A DNA stretch of 64,000 bases from Gammaproteobacteria bacterium (GTDB lineage Bacteria > Pseudomonadota > Gammaproteobacteria > JABCZS01). The notes under the pieces are model-generated. The model was not told the origin of the DNA. It searched no databases and was given only the letters and a program-made list of their open reading frames with translations. The stretch lies in the NCBI GenBank assembly GCA_013289605.1, contig JABCZS010000006.1, forward strand, positions 1 through 64,000, in the 5' to 3' direction. This document shows, one piece after another, positions 37,000 through 46,334 of the stretch; position 1 is the stretch's first letter; each line of letters begins with the position of its first letter. Both the position numbers and the translations under genes were made by a program.

Positions 37000-38184
37000 A
37001 TGTCCAATGCAACCATTTACACCGTTTCCAAACTCAATCAGGGCGCTCGCTTACTCCTGGAAGAAGGCTTAGGAACGATCTGGGTCGAGGGTGAAATTTC
37101 TAACCTTATCCGGGCAAGCTCAGGTCATTTGTATTTCTCACTGAAAGATGAAACGGCCCAAGTGCGCTGCGCCTATTTTCGAGGGCGTCGCAATCAGCAG
37201 AACACCTGGACGCAAGGCATGCAGGTATTAGCGTGCGCCCGGGTGAGTTTATATGAGCCTCGGGGTGATTTTCAGTTGATCGTTGAATCCCTAGAAGAAG
37301 CGGGTCTTGGTGCATTAAATCAAGCCTTTGAAGTGCTCAAAGCAAAACTATTGGCTGAAGGATTGTTTGCCGCCGAACATAAACAGGACTTACCCGCCTA
37401 TCCGCGGTGTTTAGGGGTCATTACCTCACCCACAGGCGCTGCCATACGCGATATTTTGCATGTGTTAGCACGCCGTTATCCGGTGCTACCTGTTGTGATT
37501 TATCCGACATTAGTTCAAGGAGCAAGTGCAGCCGGACAAATCGTCAAGGCCATTGCATTGGCCGAGCAACATCAACGTTGCGATGTCCTGATTTTGGCGC
37601 GCGGTGGCGGCTCGCTAGAAGATTTATGGCCGTTTAACGAGGAAATTGTGGCGAGAATGATTTTTAACTGCACGATCCCGATTATCAGCGGCATCGGTCA
37701 TGAAATTGATTTTACGATTGCTGATTTTGTCGCCGATGTGCGCGCACCTACCCCTTCTGCTGCAGCAGAATTAGTAAGCCCAGATGGTGAAGGGCTGCAG
37801 GCCTATTGCCAGCAAATTGATGTCCGCTTGACACAACTCATCACGCATCGCATTAATGTAAAACGACAACGCTGGCAGACTTTAACCCAGCGATTGCGTC
37901 ATCCGCGCGAGCGTTTGCAGTATTTCGCACAAAAACTTGATGAACAAACCCATAGGTTAATGGCTGCCGGCCAGAAATTAGCCTTAAAACGGGCGCACCA
38001 GCTTTCTTTATCTACTCAAACCCTACAAACTTTAAGCCCATATGCGACTTTGCAACGCGGTTATGCCATCGTCAAAAATGCTCATGGCGCTATAGTGCGC
38101 AGTCCCACACAAGTAAAAGCTAACGATCGGTTAACCACCACAGTCTATGACGGTGAAATTGTCAGTCGCGTGGAGGGTGAATAA
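37000..38184 (+). CDS. xseA: Exodeoxyribonuclease VII large subunit
   Basis: Large subunit of the single-strand exonuclease. Starting at ATG 37000 (MSNATIYTVSKLNQGARLLL) gives 394 residues and the expected N-terminus; a GTG frame at 36955 adds 15 atypical residues. N-terminal OB domain (WVEGEISNLIRASSGHLYFS), then the catalytic domain with GVITSPTGAAIRDILHVLAR, LILARGGGSLEDLWPFNEE and ISGIGHEIDFTIADFVADVR, followed by the long coiled-coil C-terminus. No xseB adjacent. Confidence 0.95.
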   Translation: MSNATIYTVSKLNQGARLLLEEGLGTIWVEGEISNLIRASSGHLYFSLKDETAQVRCAYFRGRRNQQNTWTQGMQVLACARVSLYEPRGDFQLIVESLEEAGLGALNQAFEVLKAKLLAEGLFAAEHKQDLPAYPRCLGVITSPTGAAIRDILHVLARRYPVLPVVIYPTLVQGASAAGQIVKAIALAEQHQRCDVLILARGGGSLEDLWPFNEEIVARMIFNCTIPIISGIGHEIDFTIADFVADVRAPTPSAAAELVSPDGEGLQAYCQQIDVRLTQLITHRINVKRQRWQTLTQRLRHPRERLQYFAQKLDEQTHRLMAAGQKLALKRAHQLSLSTQTLQTLSPYATLQRGYAIVKNAHGAIVRSPTQVKANDRLTTTVYDGEIVSRVEGE

Positions 38185-38273
38185 CATTAGCAGGCCGTGA
38201 ATTTATTGTTTCCCCTGCTATACTCTTCAATTAATTGTATTTTTCTATTACCCCAACCTATCGGAGAGATAAA

Positions 38274-38531
38274 ATGAGTAGAGGTTCTATTTTAGCATTA
38301 GGCCTAGGCATCGTCATTGGTGCTGCGGGCATGTGGTTTATTGATCAATCTAAACAACCGACTTACCAAGTGGATGAAGTGATTGAAGGTTACAGCATTC
38401 CTGCGCCTAACCAAGTAAAACCCGCTCCGAAACCTGCTCCAGCACCTGCACCCATGAATGCACCTACAGACATGAACGCTGTACCTGCAGATCAAATGAA
38501 TAATGCGGGCGGCACTGTTCAAGGTCAATAA
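38274..38531 (+). CDS. Small membrane-anchored Pro/Ala-rich protein
   Basis: 85 residues from ATG 38274, preceded by GGAGAGA. One membrane segment (ILALGLGIVIGAAGMWFI, about 6-23) and an exported-looking tail rich in Pro, Ala, Asn and Met (KPAPKPAPAPAPMNAPTDMN). Not recognised; the tail looks like a periplasmic spacer. A similar small one-span protein follows 62 bases downstream. Confidence 0.7.
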   Translation: MSRGSILALGLGIVIGAAGMWFIDQSKQPTYQVDEVIEGYSIPAPNQVKPAPKPAPAPAPMNAPTDMNAVPADQMNNAGGTVQGQ

Positions 38532-38548
38532 ATAAACCCGTGTGTTTA

Positions 38549-38575
38549 GGCTGCAAACGATAAGCGCTTGCAGCC
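38549..38575 (+). terminator. Hairpin between two small membrane genes
   Basis: GGCTGCAA / TTGCAGCC form an 8-bp stem with an eleven-base loop; no T-tract follows. Because the next ribosome-binding site (AAGGAG) begins seven bases after it, it may tune expression of the second gene. Confidence 0.4.
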
Positions 38576-38593
38576 TACTTCAAGGAGCTCGTC

Positions 38594-38782
38594 ATGGTAA
38601 AAGGAACGATGATGTTTATTTTGGGCGCAACCGTAGGTGTGATAGGTTGTGGTTTAGCCGATTCACCGCTGGATCCGCTACACGAGTGGTTAGTCACCAA
38701 AGAATGTGAAGCGCATTATGCAAAAGAGCTTAATATGACTCCGCAAGAATTTGCGACAGCGATTGCGAGTGTGAGAAAGTAG
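38594..38782 (+). CDS. Small hydrophobic-N-terminus protein
   Basis: 62 residues behind AAGGAG. Hydrophobic start (MMFILGATVGVIGCGLAD, about 6-23) with a Cys in a context (VIGC) loosely like a lipobox, then a short charged part ending in MTPQEFATAIASVRK. Probably membrane-associated. Unknown function; likely in one transcript with the preceding gene. Confidence 0.6.
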   Translation: MVKGTMMFILGATVGVIGCGLADSPLDPLHEWLVTKECEAHYAKELNMTPQEFATAIASVRK

Positions 38783-38790
38783 CCTGGTGC

Positions 38791-39333
38791 TTAACTGAGT
38801 AAATCATGTAATAGTCTTTGTCGTTTTTCTCGTTTTGCAACATCTCTTAACTCTAACGCACCATTGATATCATCAATGACTTGTGCGTCCGCCAGGCATT
38901 GCAGATCGGTTAATTTATGATTTTTACATAACCATTGCACCACATCTACCCAACGCCACAAAGGCGATGTACTATTGACTCCCGCAATGGGCACAGGAAA
39001 ATCACCTGTTCCGCGCTTACCCTTTACAAATAAAGAAATCGCTTGCTTAGTAAAAGATGTACGCGCTGCGATCTCTGATAAAGTAGTCCATGCGCCTTCA
39101 AGATGATCGACGGTCGCATTTATGGGTGCGGCCTCTATCGCTTTAATCGCTTCGATAATCGCCTGCTGCAAACATTCTCCGGCTTTATCAAACTCTAAAA
39201 AAACCACGTTGTTTCGATAATAAACCAATGCTTCATCACAACCTGCCTCAAATAATGCATCTTCAAGCCCAGGAGTATGTTCATCTACACCGGTTAATAC
39301 CAGGATAAAATGATAGTTAGTGTCGTGTTTCAT
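38791..39333 (-). CDS. HTH DNA-binding protein, probable antitoxin partner
   Basis: 180 residues from ATG 39333 (GAGG upstream; ATG 39345 is an alternative). The N-terminal half (about 5-75) resembles a small alpha/beta sensor-like domain (YHFILVLTGVDEHTPGLEDA, NNVVFLEFDKAGECLQQAII). The centre has an HTH (TLSEIAARTSFTKQAISLFV, about 90-109) and then FPVPIAG...SPLWRWVDVVQWL, a wing-like segment seen in some plasmid- and phage-type binders. Its start lies within the end of the small upstream gene, the classic toxin-then-antitoxin or coupled-pair layout. Confidence 0.65.
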   Translation of the reverse strand: MKHDTNYHFILVLTGVDEHTPGLEDALFEAGCDEALVYYRNNVVFLEFDKAGECLQQAIIEAIKAIEAAPINATVDHLEGAWTTLSEIAARTSFTKQAISLFVKGKRGTGDFPVPIAGVNSTSPLWRWVDVVQWLCKNHKLTDLQCLADAQVIDDINGALELRDVAKREKRQRLLHDLLS

Positions 39334-39577
39334 GATTAACCTCAATCAAATGTATACACAGTCGCACTCTACGTCGAATTTGCTCCGCATGGATTTCCCC
39401 TTCCCTGGGGGTTGACCAAACAGAAAGCATGCAACCACCCCTCGCATGGGAAGCACACAACAATCGTCCCCATGCATGGGAAGAATGGCCGGTCTTTTTA
39501 TAGCGCCAACCCAATGATTCAGCGTAACAAATGGCAGCTTCAATGTCCTTATCAGGATGCTTAGGCCTTTTTTCCAT
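39317..39577 (-). CDS. HicA-like small protein, probable toxin
   Basis: 86 residues. SLGWRYKKTGHSSHAWGRLL (about 21-40) resembles the HicA motif GWxxxxxxGSHxxx, in which the histidine (here His31 or His34) is catalytic for mRNA cleavage; the rest is basic (HAEQIRRRVRLCIHLIE). Size and basic character fit a dsRBD-fold toxin. Downstream HTH gene and an operator-containing promoter (39594-39623) support a self-regulated module. The match to HicA is partial, and no HicB-type partner is recognised, hence a variant. Confidence 0.6.
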   Translation of the reverse strand: MEKRPKHPDKDIEAAICYAESLGWRYKKTGHSSHAWGRLLCASHARGGCMLSVWSTPREGEIHAEQIRRRVRLCIHLIEVNHETRH

Positions 39578-39593
39578 AGGTAACCTTTATAAT

Positions 39594-39623
39594 AATTTAG
39601 CAATTTCGTTGACGAATGTCAAC
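39594..39623 (-). promoter_or_regulatory. Promoter with dyad operator for the HicA-like pair
   Basis: Minus-strand TTGACA (39617-39622), 17-base spacer and TAAATT (39594-39599) lie 17 bases ahead of the ATG. The -35 sits inside the dyad GTTGAC-ATTC-GTCAAC (39608-39623), so a protein bound there would block transcription. Confidence 0.65.
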
Positions 39624-39807
39624 GATAGAATCATTAAATACCAGAAATTATGATACCAATCATATAGTATCAATTATTTGATGCAAATAGTCTTTTATTA
39701 AGAAAATATGATAAGGAAGTTGATTAACATAAGGCTTTTGGCTTGCTTTTTAAAAACAAGATATGGTAAAATAATAAATGATTAATTTTTTAAGGTAGGA
39801 GCGTAAT

Positions 39808-40248
39808 ATGCCTAGTCACAACAATAACAATACTGAAATGAACAATATGACTGCAGGTTCAGATCAAGCAACTAACGCGCAAAATAATAATTCTGCTGCG
39901 CTCCCTCATTATAGAACTCGGTATGAGTTTATGCGGGCCATGAATGCAGGATCATTACCCTTAAATCTAGGCCTAAGCATAGGCGAGAGACTAGGGTCGG
40001 TTTTCCAAAGATTATCTCTTTTAAGTTTACAGTGCCAAAATATCATAAACGGTTTAACCCATTCTATTTTGGGCTCGGCACACGCCCAAGTGACTCTGAC
40101 TTCAGCTTTGGCACAGCATTATATGAATGGGAATGGTCCATTGGGTATTAACCCTGCGCATCCTGATCTAGGGAGTCGACACTCTTCAACGGACTCAAAC
40201 AACTCGAATAGTTCTGTGGGCACAACCCCCTCCAAATCAAACAAATAG
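39808..40248 (+). CDS. Asn/Ser-rich orphan protein, possible effector
   Basis: 146 residues, not recognised. Flanks are low-complexity (SHNNNNTEMNNMTAGSD at the start; SSTDSNNSNSSVGTTPSKSN at the end) around a helical core (about 37-110: YRTRYEFMRAMNAGSLPLNL...). No signal peptide or membrane helix. A good AGGAG precedes the ATG and a rho-independent terminator follows, so it is a monocistronic, expressed unit. An effector-like role is only a guess from composition. Confidence 0.65.
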   Translation: MPSHNNNNTEMNNMTAGSDQATNAQNNNSAALPHYRTRYEFMRAMNAGSLPLNLGLSIGERLGSVFQRLSLLSLQCQNIINGLTHSILGSAHAQVTLTSALAQHYMNGNGPLGINPAHPDLGSRHSSTDSNNSNSSVGTTPSKSNK

Positions 40249-40275
40249 ACTATAAAATTTCAAGTTTAATATCTA

Positions 40276-40305
40276 GGGCAAGCTCAATGCTTGCCCTTAT
40301 TTTTT
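40276..40305 (+). terminator. Rho-independent terminator
   Basis: GGGCAAGC / GCTTGCCC, five-base loop, followed by TTATTTTTT. Terminates the Asn-rich gene; its T-tract overlaps the der stop codon, so it may also affect der readthrough on the other strand. Confidence 0.85.
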
Positions 40306-41688
40306 GTCTTTAAATATCCGCTGCGCACGTTCGCGTTTACGCATTTGTCTCGGGGTCAGTAAATTTCTGCGCCCTGCAAAAGGATTCTCGCCGGATTTAA
40401 ATACTAATTTAATTGGCGTACCCACTAATTTTAAAACCTGCCTATAAGTATTACTTAAATAGCGGATATACGATGTCGGTACATGATCGACTTGATTGCC
40501 GTGAATAACGATGGTCGGTGGATTATGCCCGCCAGCGTGGGCAAAGCGTAATTTAATGCGCCGGCCTTGCACTAAGGGCGGAGGATGCATGGCGGTGGCT
40601 TTCTCAAGAATGCTGGTCAAGCGATTGGTCGGTAATTCACACATCGCGCTGCGATAGGCTTCTTCTATGGCCGGGAATAAATTGCCCACATTACTGCCGT
40701 GTTTTGCCGAAATAAAAAATGTTTTTGCAAAATCGACAAATTTTAATTTCCTATCCATGGTGATTTTAATTTGCTCGCGCGCATAATCATCTAAGCCGTC
40801 CCATTTATTCACCGCAATAACGATAGAGCGTCCGGCTTCTAAAATATAAGCCAGTAAATGTAAATCTTGGTCGGTTAAATTTTCTTGGCCATCAATTAAT
40901 AGCACACACACTTGCGCCGCATCAATGGCTTGCAAGGTTTTAATCACGGAAATTTTTTCTAAGTCTTTATCGATACGCCCTTGCCGGCGTACCCCTGCGG
41001 TATCAATCAAGGTATAAGGCACGCCCATACGCTCAAACGGAATAAATAAACTATCGCGCGTCGTCCCCGGTTCATCAAACGCAATGACGCGCTCTTCGCC
41101 CAACATACGATTGACTAACGTGGATTTACCGACATTAGGCCGCCCAACGATGGCAATTTTAATGCCTACATTCGGCTCAATATTCTCAACCGTGATTTCA
41201 GGTAAAAGAGCATTAATCGTTTCGGTTAAGGTGCCTATTCCTGAACCTTGGCTGGCCGCAATCGGCAACACGGTGGTAAATCCCAAGGCATAAAAATCAG
41301 CAACTGCACTATTAGGATCAAGACCATCGACTTTGTTGACCACCACTAACACCGGTTTATTCACCGTGCGCAGATAATTGGCAATGTATTGCTCGGCAGG
41401 CGTTAAACTCAAGCGCGCATCAACTACAAATAATATGAATTGCGATTCAGCAATCGCTTGTTTGACTTGATTGGCGACCGGGGAGGCGAGCCCCGCTTCA
41501 TCATCGGTTAATCCACCGGTATCGATCAACATCACATGTCGACCCGCTAAATCCGCATGACCGTAGTGACGGTCACGCGTTACCCCCGGATAATCGGCAA
41601 CGATTGCTGCCCGACTTTTTGTTAAACGATTAAATAAGGTCGATTTCCCGACATTGGGTTGGCCCACAATCGCAATGGCTGGGATCAT
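40297..41688 (-). CDS. der: GTPase Der (EngA), double-Era-like ribosome biogenesis factor
   Basis: 463 residues with two tandem GTPase domains and a KH-like C-terminal domain. G1 motifs are IVGQPNVGKSTLFNRL (about 6-21) and IVGRPNVGKSTLVNRM (about 178-193); NKxD motifs are VVNKVDG and AVNKWDG; the KH part contains HPPPLVQGRRIKLRFAHAGG. Needed for 50S assembly. Four-base overlap (ATGA) with bamB, in the conserved hisS-yfgM-bamB-der order. Confidence 0.98.
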   Translation of the reverse strand: MIPAIAIVGQPNVGKSTLFNRLTKSRAAIVADYPGVTRDRHYGHADLAGRHVMLIDTGGLTDDEAGLASPVANQVKQAIAESQFILFVVDARLSLTPAEQYIANYLRTVNKPVLVVVNKVDGLDPNSAVADFYALGFTTVLPIAASQGSGIGTLTETINALLPEITVENIEPNVGIKIAIVGRPNVGKSTLVNRMLGEERVIAFDEPGTTRDSLFIPFERMGVPYTLIDTAGVRRQGRIDKDLEKISVIKTLQAIDAAQVCVLLIDGQENLTDQDLHLLAYILEAGRSIVIAVNKWDGLDDYAREQIKITMDRKLKFVDFAKTFFISAKHGSNVGNLFPAIEEAYRSAMCELPTNRLTSILEKATAMHPPPLVQGRRIKLRFAHAGGHNPPTIVIHGNQVDHVPTSYIRYLSNTYRQVLKLVGTPIKLVFKSGENPFAGRRNLLTPRQMRKRERAQRIFKDKK

Positions 41689-42836
41689 GATACAGGTACT
41701 AGCACATAACGTGCGAGCTTGCCGCTGCTGCTTAATACAAACAAGCTGTCATCCCAGGCTATCGGTGGCGTATGGATCGCTTTAGAATCTATTTGGGTGC
41801 GGCCTACGATTTGGCCGGTGTCTGCACGCAGAATATGCACAAACCCATCCAGATCGCCGACGACGATCATATTCATATATGCCGTCGGTGCGGTTAATTC
41901 ACGGTGGCGTAAATCCGGTTGACGCCAGAGCGTCTCCCCAGTTTCACGATCTAAAGCCCAAATCCTACTTTCATCATCGGTGATAAATACCGCTTTTTGA
42001 TTCACGGACAATCCGGCATAAGAAGAAATTTCTTTCTCCCATAATAAGTCTTGGGCATGCACATCAAAAGCAATCGCACGTCCCTGATAATTCACCACAT
42101 ACAACACGCCGCCATAAACCACCATACGGCCATTGACATCGACGATGCGATCAATCTCAGAGCGGCCCCGCGGATAACTGACCACTTCTTGCCAGAGTAA
42201 CTCACCCGTAGTCAAATCTAAGGCCACCACAAAGCCATTTGCAAAACCAGCGTAAACCACACCTTCATCGATAATAACGGGTGCACTACCCCGTAATTGT
42301 AATAAAGGTGCAGCATGGCGATAACTCCATAGGCTTTTACCATTGCTGGCATCAACGCCATGGACGCGACTGTCTTCAGTCAATACCACCACTATACCGG
42401 CGGCACTTTGCGGCGCGGATAAAATTTCTCCGCTTAATTGGATACGCCAGACTTCCTCACCCTTTGCTTGGTTCAGCGCAATCAATTCGCCTTTTTGGGT
42501 GCCGACTAAAACTAAATCAGAACCTGCACCTGCCCCGCCGGTAATTTCCACGTCTTCAATGCGACGCTGCCAGAGACGGTTGAGGCTGTGTGCATTATAT
42601 GCGCCCACCACACCGCGGTAATCGACAGTGAAAACACGCTCATCGGTGATGGCGGGCTGCAAGCGCAAGTACATTTTGCCATCGCCTTTACCGGTCTTAA
42701 CTGATCCCTCTTCTTGCAAATACATTTCCAGAGGATAAGACGTTAAAGGTTGAGGAGGAGTCTTTAATATTTTGGCTCCGCACGCTGTCAGCATTAATAT
42801 ACTGAGTAGCACAATGACAAATTTATATCTAATCAT
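41685..42836 (-). CDS. bamB: Outer-membrane assembly lipoprotein BamB
   Basis: 383 residues from ATG 42836. Lipobox LTAC (residues about 15-18 in VLLSILMLTACG). Then PQQ-like beta-propeller blades: GAYNAHSLNRLWQRRIEDVE, GELIALNQAKGEEVWRIQLS, VALDLTTGELLWQEVVSYPR, WALDRETGETLWRQPDLRHR, VHILRADTGQIVGRTQID. It is a subunit of the BAM complex for OMP insertion. An upstream in-frame ATG at 42893 would push the signal peptide inside the protein and is rejected. Confidence 0.97.
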   Translation of the reverse strand: MIRYKFVIVLLSILMLTACGAKILKTPPQPLTSYPLEMYLQEEGSVKTGKGDGKMYLRLQPAITDERVFTVDYRGVVGAYNAHSLNRLWQRRIEDVEITGGAGAGSDLVLVGTQKGELIALNQAKGEEVWRIQLSGEILSAPQSAAGIVVVLTEDSRVHGVDASNGKSLWSYRHAAPLLQLRGSAPVIIDEGVVYAGFANGFVVALDLTTGELLWQEVVSYPRGRSEIDRIVDVNGRMVVYGGVLYVVNYQGRAIAFDVHAQDLLWEKEISSYAGLSVNQKAVFITDDESRIWALDRETGETLWRQPDLRHRELTAPTAYMNMIVVGDLDGFVHILRADTGQIVGRTQIDSKAIHTPPIAWDDSLFVLSSSGKLARYVLVPVS

Positions 42837-42843
42837 AAACAAA

Positions 42844-43473
42844 CTATCCTTGCGGTAAGGCATCAGCTTTAAATTGAAGAAGATGCGTTTCAAATCCTAA
42901 AGCACGGTACGCTTCTAGCGCAGCGATATAAGCGGTGCGCGCTTCTGAGTAACGTTTTAATTCTACCAAGGCATCGCCTTTAATATCATCATACAAGGGT
43001 TGATAACTGCCTGGAGAAATTTCATTGACTAATTTCAAAGCTTCATCAGGCTGTTGTTGTGCTAACTTAACTTGCGCAAGACGGGCTCTGGCTATGTCTT
43101 TCGCAAAACCAGCACCGTTATGAATCACCCAAGAGAGTTGCTCATCTGCCTTGGCCAAATCATTTTGATCGACCGCTTCTTGTGCAAAAAATAACGCTAC
43201 ACTGTTCGCATAAGGCGTATTTTTGTAATCTTTTTGCAATTGTGCGGCCACGGTATTAGCACGTTCCATATCGTTGGCTTCATAGGCGCCAAAAAAGTCT
43301 GTAAAAAGAAGGGATGCCTGCTCTGCGCGTTTTAACTGCTCTCCGGAATAGTATTTATAGCCAAAAAAGCCGACAACAAATACGACTACGAGACCGAGTA
43401 GCCAACCCCGATTTCTTTGCCACCACACTTTTAACATCATTACTCTTTCTTCTTCCGTTGCTATTGCGTTCAC
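42844..43473 (-). CDS. yfgM: YfgM-family periplasmic TPR protein (SecYEG-associated)
   Basis: 209 residues. One membrane helix (about 17-35: [20 protein letters not shown]) and a periplasmic helical-repeat domain ([40 protein letters not shown]). In E. coli YfgM works with PpiD at the translocon. Four-base overlap with hisS and a seven-base gap to bamB show co-transcription. Confidence 0.93.
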   Translation of the reverse strand: MNAIATEEERVMMLKVWWQRNRGWLLGLVVVFVVGFFGYKYYSGEQLKRAEQASLLFTDFFGAYEANDMERANTVAAQLQKDYKNTPYANSVALFFAQEAVDQNDLAKADEQLSWVIHNGAGFAKDIARARLAQVKLAQQQPDEALKLVNEISPGSYQPLYDDIKGDALVELKRYSEARTAYIAALEAYRALGFETHLLQFKADALPQG

Positions 43474-44753
43474 AAGACTCTCCTTTCATGTAAAGTTGAT
43501 TCAAAAAACTTAATCAATTCCTCAATCGACAATTGGGTAGCGAAGTCACCGCGTAAATCTTTTAGCGCAATTACGTTTGCGCGGATTTCATCGTCACCTA
43601 AAACCAGGGCATACTTTGCCCCGCTTTTATCCGCACGCTTAAATTGACTTTTCACACTGCCGCCCCCTGCATTCATCAACACCTGCAAGGTTGGCAGCGC
43701 ATCACGCAAGCGTTCAGCTAAACCCAAGCCAGATTGTACTGCACTTTCACCCAATAATACAAAATATACATCAGGGGTAACACTTTGCTGGGCTGGCTTA
43801 CTTAAATGTAATAAATTAATTAAGCGTTCCAATCCTAATGCAAAACCGACTGCAGGAGTCGCCTCCCCCCCTAATTGGGTAATTAAACCATCATATCGCC
43901 CACCGGCGCAAACAGTACCTTGTGCACCCATCTCTTCATTAACCCACTCGAAAACCGTTTTCGTATAATAATCTAAGCCGCGGACTAGATGGGGATTAAT
44001 CTGATAAGCGATACCGAGCGTAGTTAATAATTCTTGTAACTGCGCAAAATGATCGTTAGATTCTTGATCAAGAAAATCGAGTAAGCGCGGAGCCTTAGCA
44101 ATCAATGCTTGCATCGTGGGATTTTTACTGTCTAGAATACGCAAGGGATTTGTGGCGAGCCGCCGCACACTGTCTTCATCTAGGGCATGCGCATGGACAT
44201 TTAAATATTCAAGCAAGTCTTTACGGTGCCGTACACGTGTATCGAGAGTGCCTAGCGAATTAATTTCTAAACGCAGTTTTGTCTCTAAGCCTAAATTGCG
44301 CCATAGGCGCGCCGTTAGTGCAATAATTTCTGCATCGATATCCGGGCCCGGCATGCCAAAGGCTTCCAGACCAAATTGATGAAACTGACGCAACCGCCCT
44401 TTTTGTGGCCGTTCATAACGAAACATCGGCCCCATATACCATAAACGCTGCGTTTGTTTAAATAAAATACCGTGCTCTAGCGCTGCGCGCACACAGCCTG
44501 CGGTGCCTTCAGGACGCAAGGTTAACGATTCACCATTGCGATCGGAGAAGGTATACATTTCTTTTGCCACGATATCGGTATTTTCGCCCACACTGCGACT
44601 AAATAACGTGGTGGGTTCAAGCATAGGAAAGCGCACTTCTTGATAACCATAAGCCGCAGTGAGTGCCCTCAACTGTGCTTCAAGGTACTGCCAATCGCCT
44701 ATCTGTGCTGGCATGACATCATGCATGCCACGAATTGCTTGTAGAGTGGTCAC
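43470..44753 (-). CDS. hisS: Histidyl-tRNA synthetase
   Basis: 427 residues, class IIa aaRS. N-terminal [20 protein letters not shown], motif 2 [19 protein letters not shown] (about 110-128), HisA box [15 protein letters not shown] (about 258-272) and motif 3 with [16 protein letters not shown] (about 304-319). The C-terminal anticodon-binding domain is intact. Usual upstream genes ispG and rodZ are missing; pilW lies there instead. Confidence 0.98.
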   Translation of the reverse strand: MTTLQAIRGMHDVMPAQIGDWQYLEAQLRALTAAYGYQEVRFPMLEPTTLFSRSVGENTDIVAKEMYTFSDRNGESLTLRPEGTAGCVRAALEHGILFKQTQRLWYMGPMFRYERPQKGRLRQFHQFGLEAFGMPGPDIDAEIIALTARLWRNLGLETKLRLEINSLGTLDTRVRHRKDLLEYLNVHAHALDEDSVRRLATNPLRILDSKNPTMQALIAKAPRLLDFLDQESNDHFAQLQELLTTLGIAYQINPHLVRGLDYYTKTVFEWVNEEMGAQGTVCAGGRYDGLITQLGGEATPAVGFALGLERLINLLHLSKPAQQSVTPDVYFVLLGESAVQSGLGLAERLRDALPTLQVLMNAGGGSVKSQFKRADKSGAKYALVLGDDEIRANVIALKDLRGDFATQLSIEELIKFFESTLHERRVL

Positions 44754-44803
44754 GTTTTTCTTAACAATAGTTCTAGGGATAAAAGCTCGAGAGTATACAT
44801 GAT

Positions 44804-44820
44804 TATCGAAAGTTTCGATA
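44804..44820. repeat. Palindrome upstream of hisS
   Basis: TATCGAAA-G-TTTCGATA, a 17-base perfect palindrome between pilW and hisS. It could be a regulator site or an mRNA hairpin; it has no T-tract. Confidence 0.45.
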
Positions 44821-44822
44821 TC

Positions 44823-45467
44823 CTAAGCGTCATCTCCGATTAACTTACGCACTAAGGCCATGCTTGCTTGCGTCGGTGCATTCAGCTGATGGTACTCATC
44901 TAAATAAGCTAGGGCTTGCTGGGTTTCACCTTGCTCAGCGAGTAAATAACTGAGTTTAAAAAATAAACCACTGCGCTTAGGATCCTGTTGCACCGCTAAA
45001 TAGGCATAATTGGCGGCCTTAGCATTATTCATTTTGGCCATACACAAGGCCGTATTTTCATACGCGCTCGCGGTATTCGTGTAGTAGGGATCTAGCAGCG
45101 CGCGTTCAAAATAAACTAAAGCTTGAGAGTAGTCTCCCTGTGCACATAAAAATACGCCGTAATTATTATTGACCTGTCCGGACTTGGGCAGAATTTTTAA
45201 CGCGTGTTGATAGGTGTATTGTGCCTTAGCCTGCTCATCTACGGTTTCATAGTAATAGGCAAGCGCCAAATGTGGCGCTAAGGTATTGGGCGCTTGATTT
45301 AAAGCACGCAATAATTTTTCTTTGGCGCGTACTCTTTCATTTTGCGCCAAATAGCCTAGGCCTAATTGCACGTTATAGCTCGCGGCCGTGGTATTCTCAG
45401 GGATCTGTTTAAGCGAGCAAGCATTGAGTGCGAATAGGAATGCGAGTAAGACGATTATTTTTTTCAT
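44823..45467 (-). CDS. pilW: Type IV pilus biogenesis/stability lipoprotein PilW (PilF)
   Basis: 214 residues from ATG 45467. Lipoprotein signal (LLAFLFALNACSLKQ; lipobox LNAC), then TPR units (YNVQLGLGYLAQNERVRAKE, HLALAYYYETVDEQAKAQYT, NNYGVFLCAQGDYSQALVYF). PilW/PilF is the pilotin for the PilQ secretin, so a type IV pilus gene set is likely elsewhere in the genome. In relatives it lies in the ndk-rlmN-pilW-rodZ-ispG-hisS block, of which rlmN, rodZ and ispG are absent here. Confidence 0.9.
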   Translation of the reverse strand: MKKIIVLLAFLFALNACSLKQIPENTTAASYNVQLGLGYLAQNERVRAKEKLLRALNQAPNTLAPHLALAYYYETVDEQAKAQYTYQHALKILPKSGQVNNNYGVFLCAQGDYSQALVYFERALLDPYYTNTASAYENTALCMAKMNNAKAANYAYLAVQQDPKRSGLFFKLSYLLAEQGETQQALAYLDEYHQLNAPTQASMALVRKLIGDDA

Positions 45468-45493
45468 TGCGTCCTGCATTTTTATTTAAGAAG

Positions 45494-45531
45494 GTAATCG
45501 CCTCCTAACTCATGGGATAGCAGGCGATTAC
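45494..45531 (-). terminator. Hairpin between ndk and pilW
   Basis: GTAATCGCCT / AGGCGATTAC form a perfect 10-bp stem with an 18-base loop; on the minus strand it is followed by TTCTTAAATAAAAA. Probably a terminator or attenuator for ndk. Confidence 0.5.
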
Positions 45532-45540
45532 TTTAGGATC

Positions 45541-45966
45541 CTAACGGCAACACATGTCGCTTTTGGCAAAAAAGAAGGCAATTTCTTCGGCAGCGGTTTG
45601 CGCAGCATCAGAACCATGCACTGCATTTTCATCGATAGACGCTGCAAAATCAGCGCGGATCGTGCCTGGCGCCGCTTCTTTAGGATTAGTCGCCCCCATG
45701 ATTTCTCGGTGTTTAGCAATCGCATTCTCACCTTCGAGCACTTGCACCATCACGGGTCCGCGACTCATGAATTCAACCAAATCTTTGTAAAAAGGGCGGG
45801 CTTGATGCACGGCATAAAATTGTTCAGCTTGTTTGCGGGATAATTGCAGCATTTTTGCAGCGACTATGCGTAAGCCTTGATCTTCAAACCGTTGATAAAT
45901 TTTGCCGATATAATTTTTTGCTACCGCATCCGGTTTGACGATAGACAGTGTTTGCTCGATGGCCAT
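45541..45966 (-). CDS. ndk: Nucleoside diphosphate kinase
   Basis: 141 residues. [20 protein letters not shown] (8-27) and the catalytic histidine in [20 protein letters not shown] (about 115-134, His118). Balances NTP pools. The four-base gap to the iscA gene upstream makes an iscA-ndk transcript likely. Confidence 0.98.
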   Translation of the reverse strand: MAIEQTLSIVKPDAVAKNYIGKIYQRFEDQGLRIVAAKMLQLSRKQAEQFYAVHQARPFYKDLVEFMSRGPVMVQVLEGENAIAKHREIMGATNPKEAAPGTIRADFAASIDENAVHGSDAAQTAAEEIAFFFAKSDMCCR

Positions 45967-45970
45967 AATG

Positions 45971-46303
45971 CTACTCCTCTTTTAGACTAAAACTCTCACC
46001 ACATCCACAGGCATCAACGGCTTGTGGATTATTAAAAATTAACTTCCGATTTAAGCCTCGGCTTTCTAAATCAATTTCTGTGCCTTGTAAATAATTCACG
46101 CTCTCTTTAGGGATCACCAACTGGATGCCTTCGCTGATCAGCACCTCATCGTCAGCATGAATTTCATCGGCAATACCCATGACGTAGGAATAGCCTGAAC
46201 AACCACTGTCTTTCACAGCAAGCTTAAAACCAATACCCGAGCCGCGTTTTTTTAAAACGTGGGCAATGTGCAAGGCTGCAGCGGGCGTCAAAGAGATGTT
46301 CAT
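45971..46303 (-). CDS. iscA: IscA-type iron-sulfur cluster assembly protein
   Basis: 110 residues. A-type carrier: [14 protein letters not shown] (about 30-43) holds the first Cys and [10 protein letters not shown] near the end the CxC pair. The CGCGESF end resembles IscA more than ErpA. IscS is directly upstream on the same strand; iscU, hscA, hscB and fdx are not adjacent, so the local isc set is reduced. Confidence 0.93.
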   Translation of the reverse strand: MNISLTPAAALHIAHVLKKRGSGIGFKLAVKDSGCSGYSYVMGIADEIHADDEVLISEGIQLVIPKESVNYLQGTEIDLESRGLNRKLIFNNPQAVDACGCGESFSLKEE

Positions 46304-46334
46304 ACTTCACCTGTCATTTTGGAAACACATTGTA

